A DNA stretch of 64,000 nt, taken from contig NZ_CP041238.1 in assembly GCF_013488225.1 (NCBI RefSeq), positions 1,389,501 to 1,453,500 of the forward strand. Direction: 5' to 3'. The notes beneath the pieces were generated by a model, which worked only from the letters and a program-made list of their open reading frames with translations, had not been told where the DNA came from and did not search any database. The position numbers and the translations under genes are program-made. Within the stretch, counting starts at the first letter, position 1. Every line of letters begins with the position of its first letter. The stretch comes from Sinorhizobium mexicanum. Its GTDB lineage: Bacteria > Pseudomonadota > Alphaproteobacteria > Rhizobiales > Rhizobiaceae. Below are positions 18,349 through 27,205 of this stretch, piece by piece.

Positions 18349-18777
18349 ATGAATCACGACGTCTATCCGGATTTTTATCTCGCCGACATCCTGCGCACGA
18401 CGAAGACGATCGCCCTGGTCGGCGCCTCGCCCAAGGCAGAGAGGCCGAGTCACCGCGTGATGGCATTTCTGTTGCGCAAGGGATATCGCGTGATTCCGGT
18501 CAATCCGGGGCAGGTCGGCAGGACGATCCTTGACCAGCCAGTCGTGGCGAGGCTCTCGGATATCGACGAGCCGATCGACATGGTCGATGTCTTCCGCGCC
18601 GCACATGCACTGCCTGCGCTCATCGACGAAATCCTTGAGCTTCCGTCCTTGCCGAAGGTGATATGGGGACAACTGTCCGTGCGGGATGACGCGGCTGCCG
18701 CCAAGGCGGAGACCGCCGGGATCAAGGTCGTCATGGACCGCTGCCCCGCGATCGAATATCCGCGCCTCATAGGCTGA
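18349..18777 (+). CDS. CoA-binding domain protein (YccU-like)
   Basis: A 142-residue single-domain protein. TIALVGASPKAERPSHRVMA and GYRVIPVNPGQ show the Rossmann-type CoA-binding fold of succinyl-CoA synthetase alpha, and VVMDRCPAIEYPRL near the end is the conserved tail of this small family. No enzyme activity is established. Start ATG 18349 (MNHDVYPDFYL) fits the family; 18340 has no better site. It lies 117 bases before the sulfhydrylase gene on the same strand. Confidence 0.9.
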   Translation: MNHDVYPDFYLADILRTTKTIALVGASPKAERPSHRVMAFLLRKGYRVIPVNPGQVGRTILDQPVVARLSDIDEPIDMVDVFRAAHALPALIDEILELPSLPKVIWGQLSVRDDAAAAKAETAGIKVVMDRCPAIEYPRLIG

Positions 18778-18894
18778 CTGCATGATGCCTTGATCGCAGG
18801 CGCTACCGGCAAATAATGCAACAATACAAGGTACTTCGGTGACTTTGCGGGTCTGATTACGACGCGCGGCGCTGGAGGGCTCAGGGAGGAACGA

Positions 18895-20178
18895 ATGACG
18901 AAAGCCGGTCCCGGTTTCAGCACGCTTGCAATTCACGCCGGGGCCCAGCCGGATCCGACGACTGGCGCGCGGGTGACGCCGATTTACCAGACGACGAGCT
19001 ACGTTTTCGACAACACCGATCACGCGGCCGCACTCTTCGGCCTGCAGCAGTTCGGCAACATCTACACCCGGATCATGAATCCGACGCAAGCCGTGCTGGA
19101 AGAGCGCATCGCTGCGCTCGAAGGGGGCACGGCGGCACTGGCGGTCGCGTCTGGACATGCGGCGCAGCTTCTGGTCTTCCATACGATCATGCGGCCGGGC
19201 GACAACTTCGTTGCCGCGAAACAGCTATACGGCGGCTCGGTCAATCAGTTCGGCCATGCCTTCAAATCGTTCGACTGGCAGGTTCGCTGGGCGGACTGCT
19301 CGGATCCCGCAAGCTTCGATGCCAAAATCGATGAGCGGACCCAGGGGATCTTCGTAGAAAGTCTTGCCAATCCCGGTGGCACCTTCGTCGATGTCGCGGC
19401 AATCGCCGAGGTGGCGCGCAGACATGGCCTGCCGTTGATCGTCGACAACACGATGGCGACACCCTATCTGCTGCGGCCGCTGGAGCACGGCGCGGACATC
19501 GTGGTTCACTCGCTGACAAAGTTCATCGGCGGCCACGGCAATTCGATGGGCGGGATCATCGTCGATGGCGGCACCTTCGATTGGTCGAAGTCGGGCAAAT
19601 ACCCGCTCCTTTCCGAGCCGCGCCCGGAATATGCCGGCGTCGTGCTCCAGGAGGCCTTCGGCAACTTCGCCTTCGCCATCGCGGCGCGGGTGCTCGGCCT
19701 GCGCGATTTCGGGCCGGCGATCTCACCCTTCAACGCGTTCATGATCCTGACCGGCATCGAAACGCTGCCGCTCAGGATGCAGCGCCATTGCGACAATGCG
19801 CTGGCGGTCGCACGGTGGCTAAGGGAACACGACAAGATATCCTGGGTTCGCTATTCCGGTCTGGACGATGATCCGAACAACGCGCTTCAGAAGCGCTATT
19901 CTCCGAAGGGGGCGGGTGCCGTCTTTACCTTCGGGCTCGAGGGTGGCTACGACGCTGGAAAACGCTTCGTCGAGGGGCTCGAACTGTTCTCGCACCTCGC
20001 CAATATCGGCGACACGCGGTCGCTCGTCATCCACCCTGCATCGACCACGCATCGCCAGTTGACGCCGGAGCAGCAGGTCGCGGCCGGCGCCGGGCCCGAC
20101 GTTATCCGGCTCTCCGTCGGCATCGAGGACGTTGCCGATATCATCGCCGACCTTGAGCAGTCGCTTGCGAAGATCTGA
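18895..20178 (+). CDS. metY: O-acetylhomoserine sulfhydrylase (PLP-dependent)
   Basis: A 427-residue Cys/Met-metabolism PLP enzyme. The pyridoxal lysine lies in VVHSLTKFIGGHGNSMGG, and the opening FSTLAIHAGAQPDPTTGARV and the C-terminal SHLANIGDTRSLVIHPASTT are the O-acetylhomoserine aminocarboxypropyltransferase (MetY) pattern. It would make homocysteine from O-acetylhomoserine and sulfide. The ATG at 18895 follows GGGAGGAAC. A cupin gene starts 16 bases after its stop and is probably co-transcribed. A MetZ-type role with O-succinylhomoserine is less likely but not excluded. Confidence 0.92.
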   Translation: MTKAGPGFSTLAIHAGAQPDPTTGARVTPIYQTTSYVFDNTDHAAALFGLQQFGNIYTRIMNPTQAVLEERIAALEGGTAALAVASGHAAQLLVFHTIMRPGDNFVAAKQLYGGSVNQFGHAFKSFDWQVRWADCSDPASFDAKIDERTQGIFVESLANPGGTFVDVAAIAEVARRHGLPLIVDNTMATPYLLRPLEHGADIVVHSLTKFIGGHGNSMGGIIVDGGTFDWSKSGKYPLLSEPRPEYAGVVLQEAFGNFAFAIAARVLGLRDFGPAISPFNAFMILTGIETLPLRMQRHCDNALAVARWLREHDKISWVRYSGLDDDPNNALQKRYSPKGAGAVFTFGLEGGYDAGKRFVEGLELFSHLANIGDTRSLVIHPASTTHRQLTPEQQVAAGAGPDVIRLSVGIEDVADIIADLEQSLAKI

Positions 20179-20193
20179 AACGGCGGTGCACCC

Positions 20194-20538
20194 ATGACCA
20201 GTTTCCTGAAGTTTGATCTGTCCTCCATCGAAGCCGAGATTGGAGCGCCGGCGCCCGACCGGCTGATTTCCGGGAATCCTGAGTTTCGCACTTGGAACCT
20301 GGAGGAGGCAGACGGCGAGCTCTATGCGGGCATCTGGGAAGCGACCCCCGGAAAGTGGCGGATCGTTTACGACGAGTGGGAGTATTTCCACGTATTGTCC
20401 GGCCATTCGATCGTGACGGAGGAGGGGCGGGAGCCCATCCACCTGAGGGCCGGTGACAGCATGATCCTCAGACCCGGCTTCAAGGGAACCTGGGAAGTCG
20501 TTGAAACGACTCGGAAGGACTATGTTATCCGCCTGTAA
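20194..20538 (+). CDS. Cupin domain protein (DUF861 type)
   Basis: A 114-residue single cupin. The barrel motifs are seen as WEYFHVLSGHSIVTEEGREP and RAGDSMILRPGFKGTWEV, the DUF861/cupin_3 arrangement also found in ureidoglycine-type enzymes. No catalytic role can be assigned. It starts 16 bases after the sulfhydrylase gene and converges on a MarR gene. Confidence 0.85.
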   Translation: MTSFLKFDLSSIEAEIGAPAPDRLISGNPEFRTWNLEEADGELYAGIWEATPGKWRIVYDEWEYFHVLSGHSIVTEEGREPIHLRAGDSMILRPGFKGTWEVVETTRKDYVIRL

Positions 20539-20567
20539 CGTCGCTACACCGCGACCAATGCTCCGTC

Positions 20568-21026
20568 TCAGCCACTTCTAAAGGCATCGGCAAAGCTGCT
20601 GGCTGCGATCAGGTTCAGGTCCTTGCGCAGCGCTTCCGACTGCGTCTTGCCGTAACTTTTCTCAAAGCGCGCCTGCGCTTCGGCCCAAAGTGCCAGCGCT
20701 TCCTCTTGTTTCCTCAAGCCGAGCGGGGTGAGTCGCACCCGCTTCACGCGGCGGTCATTGCGATCGGGCACGAGCTCGACATAGCCGTCGCGAATGAGCG
20801 GCTTCAATGTGTGACCGAGCGCCGAGAGATCCATGACCATGAGGTCGGCGAGCGTCTTGAGCGAGGCGTCACCGCTTCGCCAGATCTGGCTCAGCAGAGA
20901 GAATTGCGTGATCTTGAGGCCACTTGGCGCGAGGACATCGTCATAAAGCTGGCTCAGTTGGCGCGACGCGCGCCTCAACGCAGTGTTGGTGCAGACATCC
21001 CATACGCCGATATCTTCCTTCGTCAC
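20568..21026 (-). CDS. MarR family transcriptional regulator
   Basis: A 152-residue winged-helix protein with SLKTLADLMVMDLSALGHTL as recognition helix region and LVPDRNDRRVKRVRLTPLG as the wing, as in MarR proteins. The start is GTG 21026, six bases after GGAGG; the TTG one codon earlier is too close. It is divergent from an SDR gene, with a palindromic site at 21198-21213 between them, so it probably represses itself and that gene. The ligand is unknown. Confidence 0.9.
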   Translation of the reverse strand: MTKEDIGVWDVCTNTALRRASRQLSQLYDDVLAPSGLKITQFSLLSQIWRSGDASLKTLADLMVMDLSALGHTLKPLIRDGYVELVPDRNDRRVKRVRLTPLGLRKQEEALALWAEAQARFEKSYGKTQSEALRKDLNLIAASSFADAFRSG

Positions 21027-21062
21027 CAATCGCCTCCTCTGCGCTGCCGCGCTAGCATCGGC

Positions 21063-21086
21063 CCGAAAATCGGAATCGATTTTCGG
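21063..21086. repeat. Palindromic intergenic element
   Basis: A ten-base perfect inverted repeat, CCGAAAATCG and CGATTTTCGG around GAAT. It stands next to repeat copy 4 and looks like part of a short dispersed element rather than a terminator, since no T run follows. Confidence 0.6.
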
Positions 21087-21112
21087 AAAGCACGATGCGT
21101 AGATTCAAAGAC

Positions 21113-21165
21113 TTACAGCGTCCTTTGGCGTTTGTCCGAAGGCGCGGCACTCTAGCACTTTCGTA
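21113..21165. repeat. Rhizobial intergenic mosaic repeat, copy 4 (inverted, partial)
   Basis: TTACAGCGTCCTTTGGCGTT and TGTCCGAAGGCGCGGCACTC are the reverse complement of the first block of the repeat at 9712 and 61051. It lies in the MarR/SDR divergent region. Confidence 0.6.
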
Positions 21166-21197
21166 GTGCCTCACTTGTCGAGCGTCCAGTTGTGGAT

Positions 21198-21213
21198 TAT
21201 ATAGTGGCATATA
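21198..21213. promoter_or_regulatory. Candidate MarR operator
   Basis: TATAT and ATATA arms around AGTGGC, about 30 bases before the SDR start and 170 bases before the divergent MarR start. Position and dyad symmetry suit a MarR site, but only a five-base arm is perfect. Confidence 0.35.
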
Positions 21214-21243
21214 CCAGTAAATTTAACCACGACGGAGCGAAAA

Positions 21244-22059
21244 ATGAGTGCAGCAGTCAACAAGGGAACGGCGCTGGTCACTGGCGCTTCTTCAGGTATC
21301 GGCGCCACCTATGCGGACCGTCTCGCGCGGCGCGGGCACAATCTCGTTCTCGTCGCGCGTGATGAAAAGCGCCTGCGCGAACTCGCCGCCCGCCTTGGCG
21401 CGCAACACGGCGTCAAAGTGGATGTCCTGAGAGCGGATTTGACGTCGAAGGACGATGTGCGAGCCGTGGAGAAACGGTTGCGCGAAGACGGCGCGATCGA
21501 GCTTCTCGTCAACAATGCCGGCATCGGGCCGAAGGGACCGCTGTTGAACGACGACCCTGACTATCTCGACACGATGATCGATCTCAATATTGTCGCCGTA
21601 AATCGCCTGGCAGTCGCCGCGGCGCAGACCTTTGCCCAACGTGGCAGGGGTGCGATCATCAACATCGCCTCGGTCGTCGCGCTCATTCCCGAGCGGTTCA
21701 ACGGCACATACAGTGCAAGCAAGGCATTCGTGCTCAATCTCACGCAAGCGATCGATGCGGAAGTCGCGGACAAGGGCATCAGGGTTCAAGCCGTGCTGCC
21801 GGGCATCACTCGCACTGAGATCTTCGAACGCGCCGGCGTATCCTCGAGCCGCTTCGATCCTTCGATGGTTATGGATGTGACGGACATGGTCGATGCGGCC
21901 CTTGCGGGCTTCGACCAGGGCGAACTGATCACGGTTCCCTCGCTGCCGGATGCGCGCGATTGGCAGGCCTTGTTCGAAGCGCGCATGGTGCTCGCGCCCA
22001 ATCTGTCCCACGACCGGCCGGCGGAGCGCTACGGGGTGCGGCGGGCCGAGGCCGTCTAG
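21244..22059 (+). CDS. Short-chain dehydrogenase/reductase
   Basis: A 271-residue classical SDR. NAD(P)-binding TGASSGIGATYADRLARRG, the structural NNAG, and the catalytic Ser-Tyr-Lys set (IASVV... YSASKAF) are all present. The ATG at 21244 follows GGAGCG. Divergent MarR regulation is likely. The substrate is not evident; related rhizobial proteins are annotated only as oxidoreductases. Confidence 0.93.
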   Translation: MSAAVNKGTALVTGASSGIGATYADRLARRGHNLVLVARDEKRLRELAARLGAQHGVKVDVLRADLTSKDDVRAVEKRLREDGAIELLVNNAGIGPKGPLLNDDPDYLDTMIDLNIVAVNRLAVAAAQTFAQRGRGAIINIASVVALIPERFNGTYSASKAFVLNLTQAIDAEVADKGIRVQAVLPGITRTEIFERAGVSSSRFDPSMVMDVTDMVDAALAGFDQGELITVPSLPDARDWQALFEARMVLAPNLSHDRPAERYGVRRAEAV

Positions 22060-22062
22060 AAT

Positions 22063-22090
22063 AATTCCAGGAAAAGTGCCCAGCGGTTTT
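22063..22090. repeat. GGAATT-type short repeat, partial copy
   Basis: AATTCCAGGAAAAGTG followed by CAGCGGTTTT matches the left part of the element at 39947-39990. It lies between the convergent SDR and P450 genes. The right arm is missing. Confidence 0.55.
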
Positions 22091-22129
22091 ATGAGGCAAT
22101 GACAAGCTCTACCGCCGTCGACCCGCCGA

Positions 22130-23377
22130 CTACCAGACGAGATCCAGACGCTCCAGGCCGTGGAAATGGAAACTGTCTTTGACATGCGGCTCGTGCTTGA
22201 GCCGCATGCCGGGCAGGCGTCGGAACAGGATCGGCAGGGAAAGCTTGAGTTCGAGGCGCGCGAGCGGCGCGCCGATGCAAAAGTGCAGGCCCGCACCAAA
22301 TGAAACGTTCGGACCTTCGTCCCGATCCGGTTTGAATGTGTCGGGTGCCGAGAACTTCCGCGGATCGACATTGGCCGCACCCAGCATTAGTCCGATCTTG
22401 TCGCCCTTCTTGAGGGCGATGCCGTCCTCGAGCTCTATATCCGTCAGCGCATAGCGCTGGAAGATATGCAGCGGTGCGGCGAAGCGCAGGCACTCTTCGA
22501 CGGTCCGTTCCGTCGCGTCCTCGGTTGCGAAGAGTTCCGCCGGGGAAAGACCCGATTGAAGGATTGTACGCACGGCATTGCCGATCTGATGGACCGTCGC
22601 CTCGTGGCCGGCATTCAAGAGCAGGACGGTCGTCGAGATCAGCTCGGCGTCCGAGAGTCGCTCCCCATCCTTCTCCGAAATGATCATATGCGTCAGCAGA
22701 TCGTCGCCCGGATTGGCGCGCTTGTTCGCAATGATGTCGCGGAGATACGCGGCGAATTCGGCGGACGCTTGATTGGCATCGAGCTCCGTTTCGAAGCTCG
22801 GGTTGAAGACGTACATCCGGACCATGCGATGCGACCAGTCGAGGAGGCGAGGGGCGGCTCCCACAGGGATCCCCAGCATACGCGCGATGATGGTTACTGG
22901 GATCGTCTCGGCATAGGTCTTCAGCAATTCGACCTCGCCGTTCTTCTCGAAGCTATCGATGACGGCGTGCGAAAGCGCCTCTATCTCCGGTCTTAGCTGT
23001 TCGATCTGCCGCGAAACGAAAGCGCGGTTGACGAGCGTCCTCAACCGCGTGTGCGCCGGCGGCTCCAGTTCCAGCAACGAATGCGCCTCCAGCGCATCGA
23101 AATCCTTCAGATGCGGTTTCGGCTCCGGCATCCCGAGTTCGTCGCGCGTCGCGACATGCAGGATCTGGCGACCGAAACGGCGGTCACGCAGAAGGCCGTT
23201 CACCTGATCATAGCTGGCAAAGTACCATTGCTGCCGTTCCTCCCAGAAGAAGGCCGGACAGTGTGCATGGAGGGCCCCATAGGCAGGGAGCGGATTGCGG
23301 AAGAAGTCCGGATTGCGAACGTCGAGAGAAACGTGGCGGCTGGAACCGTCGATCGAAATACCGGGAGGAACAGGCAT
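22130..23377 (-). CDS. Cytochrome P450
   Basis: A 415-residue soluble bacterial P450. The heme cysteine lies in VSFGAGLHFCIGAPLARLEL; the I-helix oxygen site reads LLLNAGHEATVHQIGNA; the ExxR motif is in VEECLRFAAPLHIFQR. Redox partners are not adjacent. The length and the Glu-Ala-Thr form of the I-helix fit proteobacterial class I P450s. Substrate unknown. It is divergent from the EEP hydrolase gene. Confidence 0.95.
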   Translation of the reverse strand: MPVPPGISIDGSSRHVSLDVRNPDFFRNPLPAYGALHAHCPAFFWEERQQWYFASYDQVNGLLRDRRFGRQILHVATRDELGMPEPKPHLKDFDALEAHSLLELEPPAHTRLRTLVNRAFVSRQIEQLRPEIEALSHAVIDSFEKNGEVELLKTYAETIPVTIIARMLGIPVGAAPRLLDWSHRMVRMYVFNPSFETELDANQASAEFAAYLRDIIANKRANPGDDLLTHMIISEKDGERLSDAELISTTVLLLNAGHEATVHQIGNAVRTILQSGLSPAELFATEDATERTVEECLRFAAPLHIFQRYALTDIELEDGIALKKGDKIGLMLGAANVDPRKFSAPDTFKPDRDEGPNVSFGAGLHFCIGAPLARLELKLSLPILFRRLPGMRLKHEPHVKDSFHFHGLERLDLVW

Positions 23378-23592
23378 GACTCAACTCTTCACGTATGGCT
23401 AGACTTGCTGCTTCACCTCACTCTCTATTGCTCCGGACACGGGTGCTGCAAGCCCAATCGAGCGGCGGATGTGCGGTGCCGCCTCTCGACACGAGTCCGA
23501 CGGCTCGGAAGGAACAAGATGCTTGGCCCGGACTTTTTCGGTGGCATGGGCCAACCTATTTGAGCATGATGCGGCAGCAAGCAGGGAGCGGC

Positions 23593-24450
23593 ATGGCAAA
23601 AGTTCAGAACAGTTTATCCGCAGGTATTCTGGCGGCGATCCGCAAGCGACGGCCCACGGTGGTGGCGCGCGATGCGGCGGTGGACCGCGGGGACATCGTC
23701 ATAGCCTCCTACAACATCCACAAATGCGTCGGCACCGATGGCCGGTTTGATCCAGCACGCACGGCTCAGGTCATCGGCGAGATCGGGGCGGATATCGTAG
23801 CCCTGCAGGAGGCGGACCAGCGCTTCGGCGAACGGGCCGGTCTGCTCGATCTCGAACACCTGCGGCGCGAGGCGCATCTGGTTTCGGTGCCGATCTCGCC
23901 CTTTTCGGCCAAAGGGCACGGCTGGCACGGCAACGTCCTCTTGCTGAGAGAAGGGGCGGTTTCTGACATCCGCCAGTTGAGGCTGCCTGGTGTCGAGCCG
24001 CGGGGCGCGCTGGTCGTCGATCTCGACCTCAAGGCCGGGCCGCTGCGGGTGATCGCCGCCCACCTTGGACTGTTGCGTCACTCGCGAGCCCAGCAGGCCG
24101 AAGCCCTTCTGCGCGCCGCAGCCGATGGGGTCGGCCGGCCGACGCTGCTTATCGGCGACCTCAACGAATGGCGCATGGGCAAACGTTCATCGCTCAAGTT
24201 TCTGAGCCCGACGTTCGATCCATCGCACGCAACTGTTGCCAGTTTTCCGTCGCGTTTTCCCCTGCTGCCGCTCGATCGCGTGCTTGGCAATCCGTATCAT
24301 CTGGTCACGTCGGTGGCGGTGCACGACTCACCGCTTGCGCGCGTTGCTTCGGACCACCTGCCGGTAAAGGCATCGATTGATCTGAAGGCCGTTCACAAAA
24401 GCGACAACGATCAAGGTCGCACCGAACTGATTGGGACGGATCCGGCTTAA
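23593..24450 (+). CDS. Endonuclease/exonuclease/phosphatase (EEP) family hydrolase
   Basis: A 285-residue EEP-fold protein with metal and catalytic residues in order: ASYNIHKCVG, ADIVALQEADQRF, AHLGLLRHSRAQQ, IGDLNEWRMG and ASDHLPVKASI. Family members cleave DNA or phosphodiesters, including sphingomyelin and phosphoinositides. The pairing with a phospholipase D-like gene 20 bases downstream points to lipids as well as DNA as possible targets. I chose ATG 23593, with GGGAG upstream; earlier ATGs at 23566 and 23569 lack a ribosome site. No signal peptide is seen. Confidence 0.85.
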   Translation: MAKVQNSLSAGILAAIRKRRPTVVARDAAVDRGDIVIASYNIHKCVGTDGRFDPARTAQVIGEIGADIVALQEADQRFGERAGLLDLEHLRREAHLVSVPISPFSAKGHGWHGNVLLLREGAVSDIRQLRLPGVEPRGALVVDLDLKAGPLRVIAAHLGLLRHSRAQQAEALLRAAADGVGRPTLLIGDLNEWRMGKRSSLKFLSPTFDPSHATVASFPSRFPLLPLDRVLGNPYHLVTSVAVHDSPLARVASDHLPVKASIDLKAVHKSDNDQGRTELIGTDPA

Positions 24451-24470
24451 GCGGGCTGAGGCGGCGTGCG

Positions 24471-26030
24471 ATGGTGCTCTGGATTACGCTCTTTCTTGCC
24501 GTTGTGATCGCCCTTGCCGGTGCGGCGATCCTCTACATCTACGGGCGGTTCGGACGTCGCCCGCAGGCGCAGCCCTCCTTTGCGCTGCCGGTGGGCGAGA
24601 ACGAAACCGAGATCGATCTAGATACCGGTTTGCTTCTGCTCGATCATCCTCACCAAAGCGGCGTGGCGTTGATATCCGACAACATCGAGGCGTTTGTCGC
24701 GAGAGCGCACGCCGCGCGGCGAGCCGGGCGTAGCCTCGACCTGCAATATTACTACTGGAAGGACGATTTGACCGGGTTTCTGCTGACCCGCGAACTCGTC
24801 ATGGCCGCCGACCGCGGCGTGCGCGTTCGATTGCTGCTCGACGATATCAATGCGGGCATCCATGATCGCCTGTGCATCTCGCTCGATGCTCATCCGAATA
24901 TCGCGGTGCGCCTGTTCAATCCAAGCCGGGCGCGGACGGACCGCTTTCGCCGTGGCTTCGAGATGGCTATCCGCGCGTTCAGCGCAACACGCCGCATGCA
25001 CAACAAACTGTGGGTAGCGGACGGGCGGTTGGCGATTGCCGGCGGACGCAATATTGGCGATGCCTATTTCGACGCGGCCGAACTCTCGAACTTTCGCGAT
25101 CTGGATGTGTGGATGATTGGACCGGTCGTCGATCAGGCGACGGAGATGTTCGATCGCTACTGGAACAGCGCCTCCGTCCTGCCGATCGCGGCGCTGCGTA
25201 CGCCGCGCAAGCAATTTCTGCCGGCGCTGCGTGAAACGCTCGATGCGCTTGCCCGCACCCCCGCCGCGCGTTTCTACCTGGAACAGGTCGACAAGGCGGT
25301 CGCAGAGAAGGGCTGCTTTCGGGGCAGCCGCCCGCTCCACCGGAGCGCGGACGTCCGTATTGCCTTCGATCCGCCTGAAAAGGCGCTGATGCAGAAGCGC
25401 CAAAACTGGCTGCTGCGTGAGCTCTTTCCGCTGATCAACGCCGCCAAGCGCGATCTGCGCATCATTTCCCCCTATTTCATCCCGGGCGCCGAAGGAACGC
25501 GCGAACTGACGGCGCTCGCCAAGAAGGGGGCGAAGGTGGCCGTGCTGACGAATTCGCTCGCGGCGACGGACGTCGCCGCCGTACATGGCGGCTATGTGAA
25601 ATATCGCAAAGGGCTGCTGCGCGGCGGAATTGACCTGTTCGAGCTCAAAGAGCGCGGCGATTTCATCGATCGGCACCGCATGTCTCTGTTCGGCGCCCGC
25701 AATGCAAGCCTTCACACCAAGGCCTTCGTCATCGACGGGGTGACCGGATATGTCGGCTCGATGAATTTCGATCCGCGTTCTGCCTCGCTCAACACGGAAA
25801 TGGGGGTCGTGTTTTCGGATGAAGCGTTGGCAAAGGAACTTCAATCGATATTCGACGACGAGACATTGCCGGAAATGAGTTATAGGCTGGCGTTGGAGAA
25901 TGGCAGGCCGGTCTGGCGTGATCGCTCGAACCGGACGGAAAGATTGCTGCGGCGCGAGCCGGATGCTGGCATTCTTCGGCGGATGATCGCCGGAGCAATC
26001 CGCTTCTTGCCGCTGGAGTCTCAACTATGA
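24471..26030 (+). CDS. Phospholipase D family protein (cardiolipin synthase-like)
   Basis: A 519-residue protein with one N-terminal membrane anchor (LFLAVVIALAGAAILYIYG) and two complete HKD motifs: HNKLWVADGRLAIAGGRN near residue 178 and LHTKAFVIDGVTGYVGSMN near 412. This is the layout of cardiolipin synthases and periplasm-facing PLD enzymes. It starts 20 bases after the EEP gene and is probably its operon partner, so phospholipid synthesis or turnover is the likely role. Confidence 0.9.
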   Translation: MVLWITLFLAVVIALAGAAILYIYGRFGRRPQAQPSFALPVGENETEIDLDTGLLLLDHPHQSGVALISDNIEAFVARAHAARRAGRSLDLQYYYWKDDLTGFLLTRELVMAADRGVRVRLLLDDINAGIHDRLCISLDAHPNIAVRLFNPSRARTDRFRRGFEMAIRAFSATRRMHNKLWVADGRLAIAGGRNIGDAYFDAAELSNFRDLDVWMIGPVVDQATEMFDRYWNSASVLPIAALRTPRKQFLPALRETLDALARTPAARFYLEQVDKAVAEKGCFRGSRPLHRSADVRIAFDPPEKALMQKRQNWLLRELFPLINAAKRDLRIISPYFIPGAEGTRELTALAKKGAKVAVLTNSLAATDVAAVHGGYVKYRKGLLRGGIDLFELKERGDFIDRHRMSLFGARNASLHTKAFVIDGVTGYVGSMNFDPRSASLNTEMGVVFSDEALAKELQSIFDDETLPEMSYRLALENGRPVWRDRSNRTERLLRREPDAGILRRMIAGAIRFLPLESQL

Positions 26031-26183
26031 AAGCGCGGCACGTTTCAAGTGTGGCGAGCTTTACCGATCGTTTACCGATGCGTCCGCAATGCCTGTTAGC
26101 AATCGGGGCAAGATGGGCATGTCGGGGAGGTCAGACCTTGAGGCGGATGGCCCGCGACCATTATGCCTATCGAATGTTCGCGA

Positions 26184-26229
26184 CTTGAAGTGAAGGGCAT
26201 TGACACTCTATGTAAGGGTAGAGGCTTAT
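26184..26229 (+). promoter_or_regulatory. clpP: Candidate clpP promoter region
   Basis: CTTGAA (26184-26189) and TTGACA (26200-26205) both lie 55-100 bases before clpP; CTATGT and GCTTAT stand at roughly 18-base spacing after each. The first resembles a heat-shock (RpoH) minus-35 and the second a vegetative one. Both minus-10 boxes are weak. Confidence 0.35.
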
Positions 26230-26282
26230 CCGATGATTCCCGGTCCGCGAGGGATTGCGGCCCCGATTGATGAAGGTTCGAT

Positions 26283-26915
26283 ATGAGAAATCCAGTTGAT
26301 ACGGCCATGGCGCTGGTGCCGATGGTTGTTGAACAGACCAACCGCGGCGAACGTTCCTACGACATTTTTTCGCGTCTGCTCAAGGAGCGGATCATCTTCC
26401 TGACGGGCCCGGTCGAAGATCAGATGGCAACGCTCGTCTGCGCCCAGCTGCTTTTCCTCGAGGCTGAAAACCCGAAGAAAGAGATCGCGCTTTACATCAA
26501 TTCGCCGGGCGGCGTCGTGACGGCCGGCATGGCGATCTACGATACGATGCAGTTCATCAAGCCGGCTGTCTCCACGCTTTGCATCGGACAGGCGGCATCC
26601 ATGGGTTCGCTGTTGCTCGCGGCGGGCCACAAGGACATGCGTTTCGCGACTCCGAATTCCCGCATCATGGTGCATCAGCCTTCCGGCGGCTTCCAGGGGC
26701 AGGCGTCTGATATCGAGCGGCATGCGAGAGATATCCTGAAGATGAAGCGCCGGCTCAACGAGGTCTATGTCAAGCATTGCGGACGGACCTATGAAGAGGT
26801 CGAACAGACGCTCGATCGCGACCATTTCATGAGCTCTGACGAGGCTCTGGACTGGGGGCTGATCGACAAGGTCATCACGTCGCGTGAGGCAGCCGAAGGC
26901 GCTGAACAAGCTTGA
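26283..26915 (+). CDS. clpP: ATP-dependent Clp protease proteolytic subunit
   Basis: A 210-residue ClpP. The catalytic triad is visible: serine in [15 protein letters not shown], histidine in [15 protein letters not shown], and aspartate in [18 protein letters not shown]. It forms the double-ring peptidase that works with ClpX, whose gene follows 290 bases downstream. The start GAAGG...ATG at 26283 gives the usual short propeptide. Alphaproteobacteria often carry several clpP copies; this is the one linked to clpX-lon. Confidence 0.98.
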   Translation: MRNPVDTAMALVPMVVEQTNRGERSYDIFSRLLKERIIFLTGPVEDQMATLVCAQLLFLEAENPKKEIALYINSPGGVVTAGMAIYDTMQFIKPAVSTLCIGQAASMGSLLLAAGHKDMRFATPNSRIMVHQPSGGFQGQASDIERHARDILKMKRRLNEVYVKHCGRTYEEVEQTLDRDHFMSSDEALDWGLIDKVITSREAAEGAEQA

Positions 26916-26930
26916 TTTCAAGCTTTTGTG
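26906..26930 (+). terminator. Weak hairpin at the clpP stop codon
   Basis: AAGCTTGA and TCAAGCTT pair across two bases, overlap the clpP stop and are followed by TTTTGTGT. It may partly end clpP transcription; the stem is short and AT-rich. Confidence 0.4.
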
Positions 26931-26955
26931 TCACCGGCGATGCAATTGTGACACA
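26927..26955. promoter_or_regulatory. Inverted repeat TGTGTCAC/GTGACACA between clpP and clpX
   Basis: A perfect eight-base inverted repeat with a 13-base spacer in the 290-base clpP-clpX gap. The rest of the gap shows no gene. It could be an operator or an RNA stem; no regulator is named by the sequence. Confidence 0.45.
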
Positions 26956-27205
26956 TTTGTAATAGCTAAGGGGCTTTATCGACAGGGTAAAGCCGTTAAT
27001 ATGAACCAAAGTGCTGTGTTGGAGTTTGAAAACATGGTGCTCGGGTTTCGGCGGGAGAGTCGTTGCGGCCGAAATTCAGGCGATTGCCTGGTACGGTGAG
27101 TACTCCCAAGAACCTTGCGATGGGTGGCAAGCTTTTTGCGCAAGGTGAATTGAGTGGTCCGGGATATCTTTCCGAAGGTGTCCGGCGTGCTGGAAGGAAG
27201 TGGAA

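Noticed and set aside
18778..18894. SAM riboswitch before the O-acetylhomoserine sulfhydrylase
   Set aside because: Some alphaproteobacterial methionine genes have SAM-II elements, but I could not fold the conserved pseudoknot pattern here.
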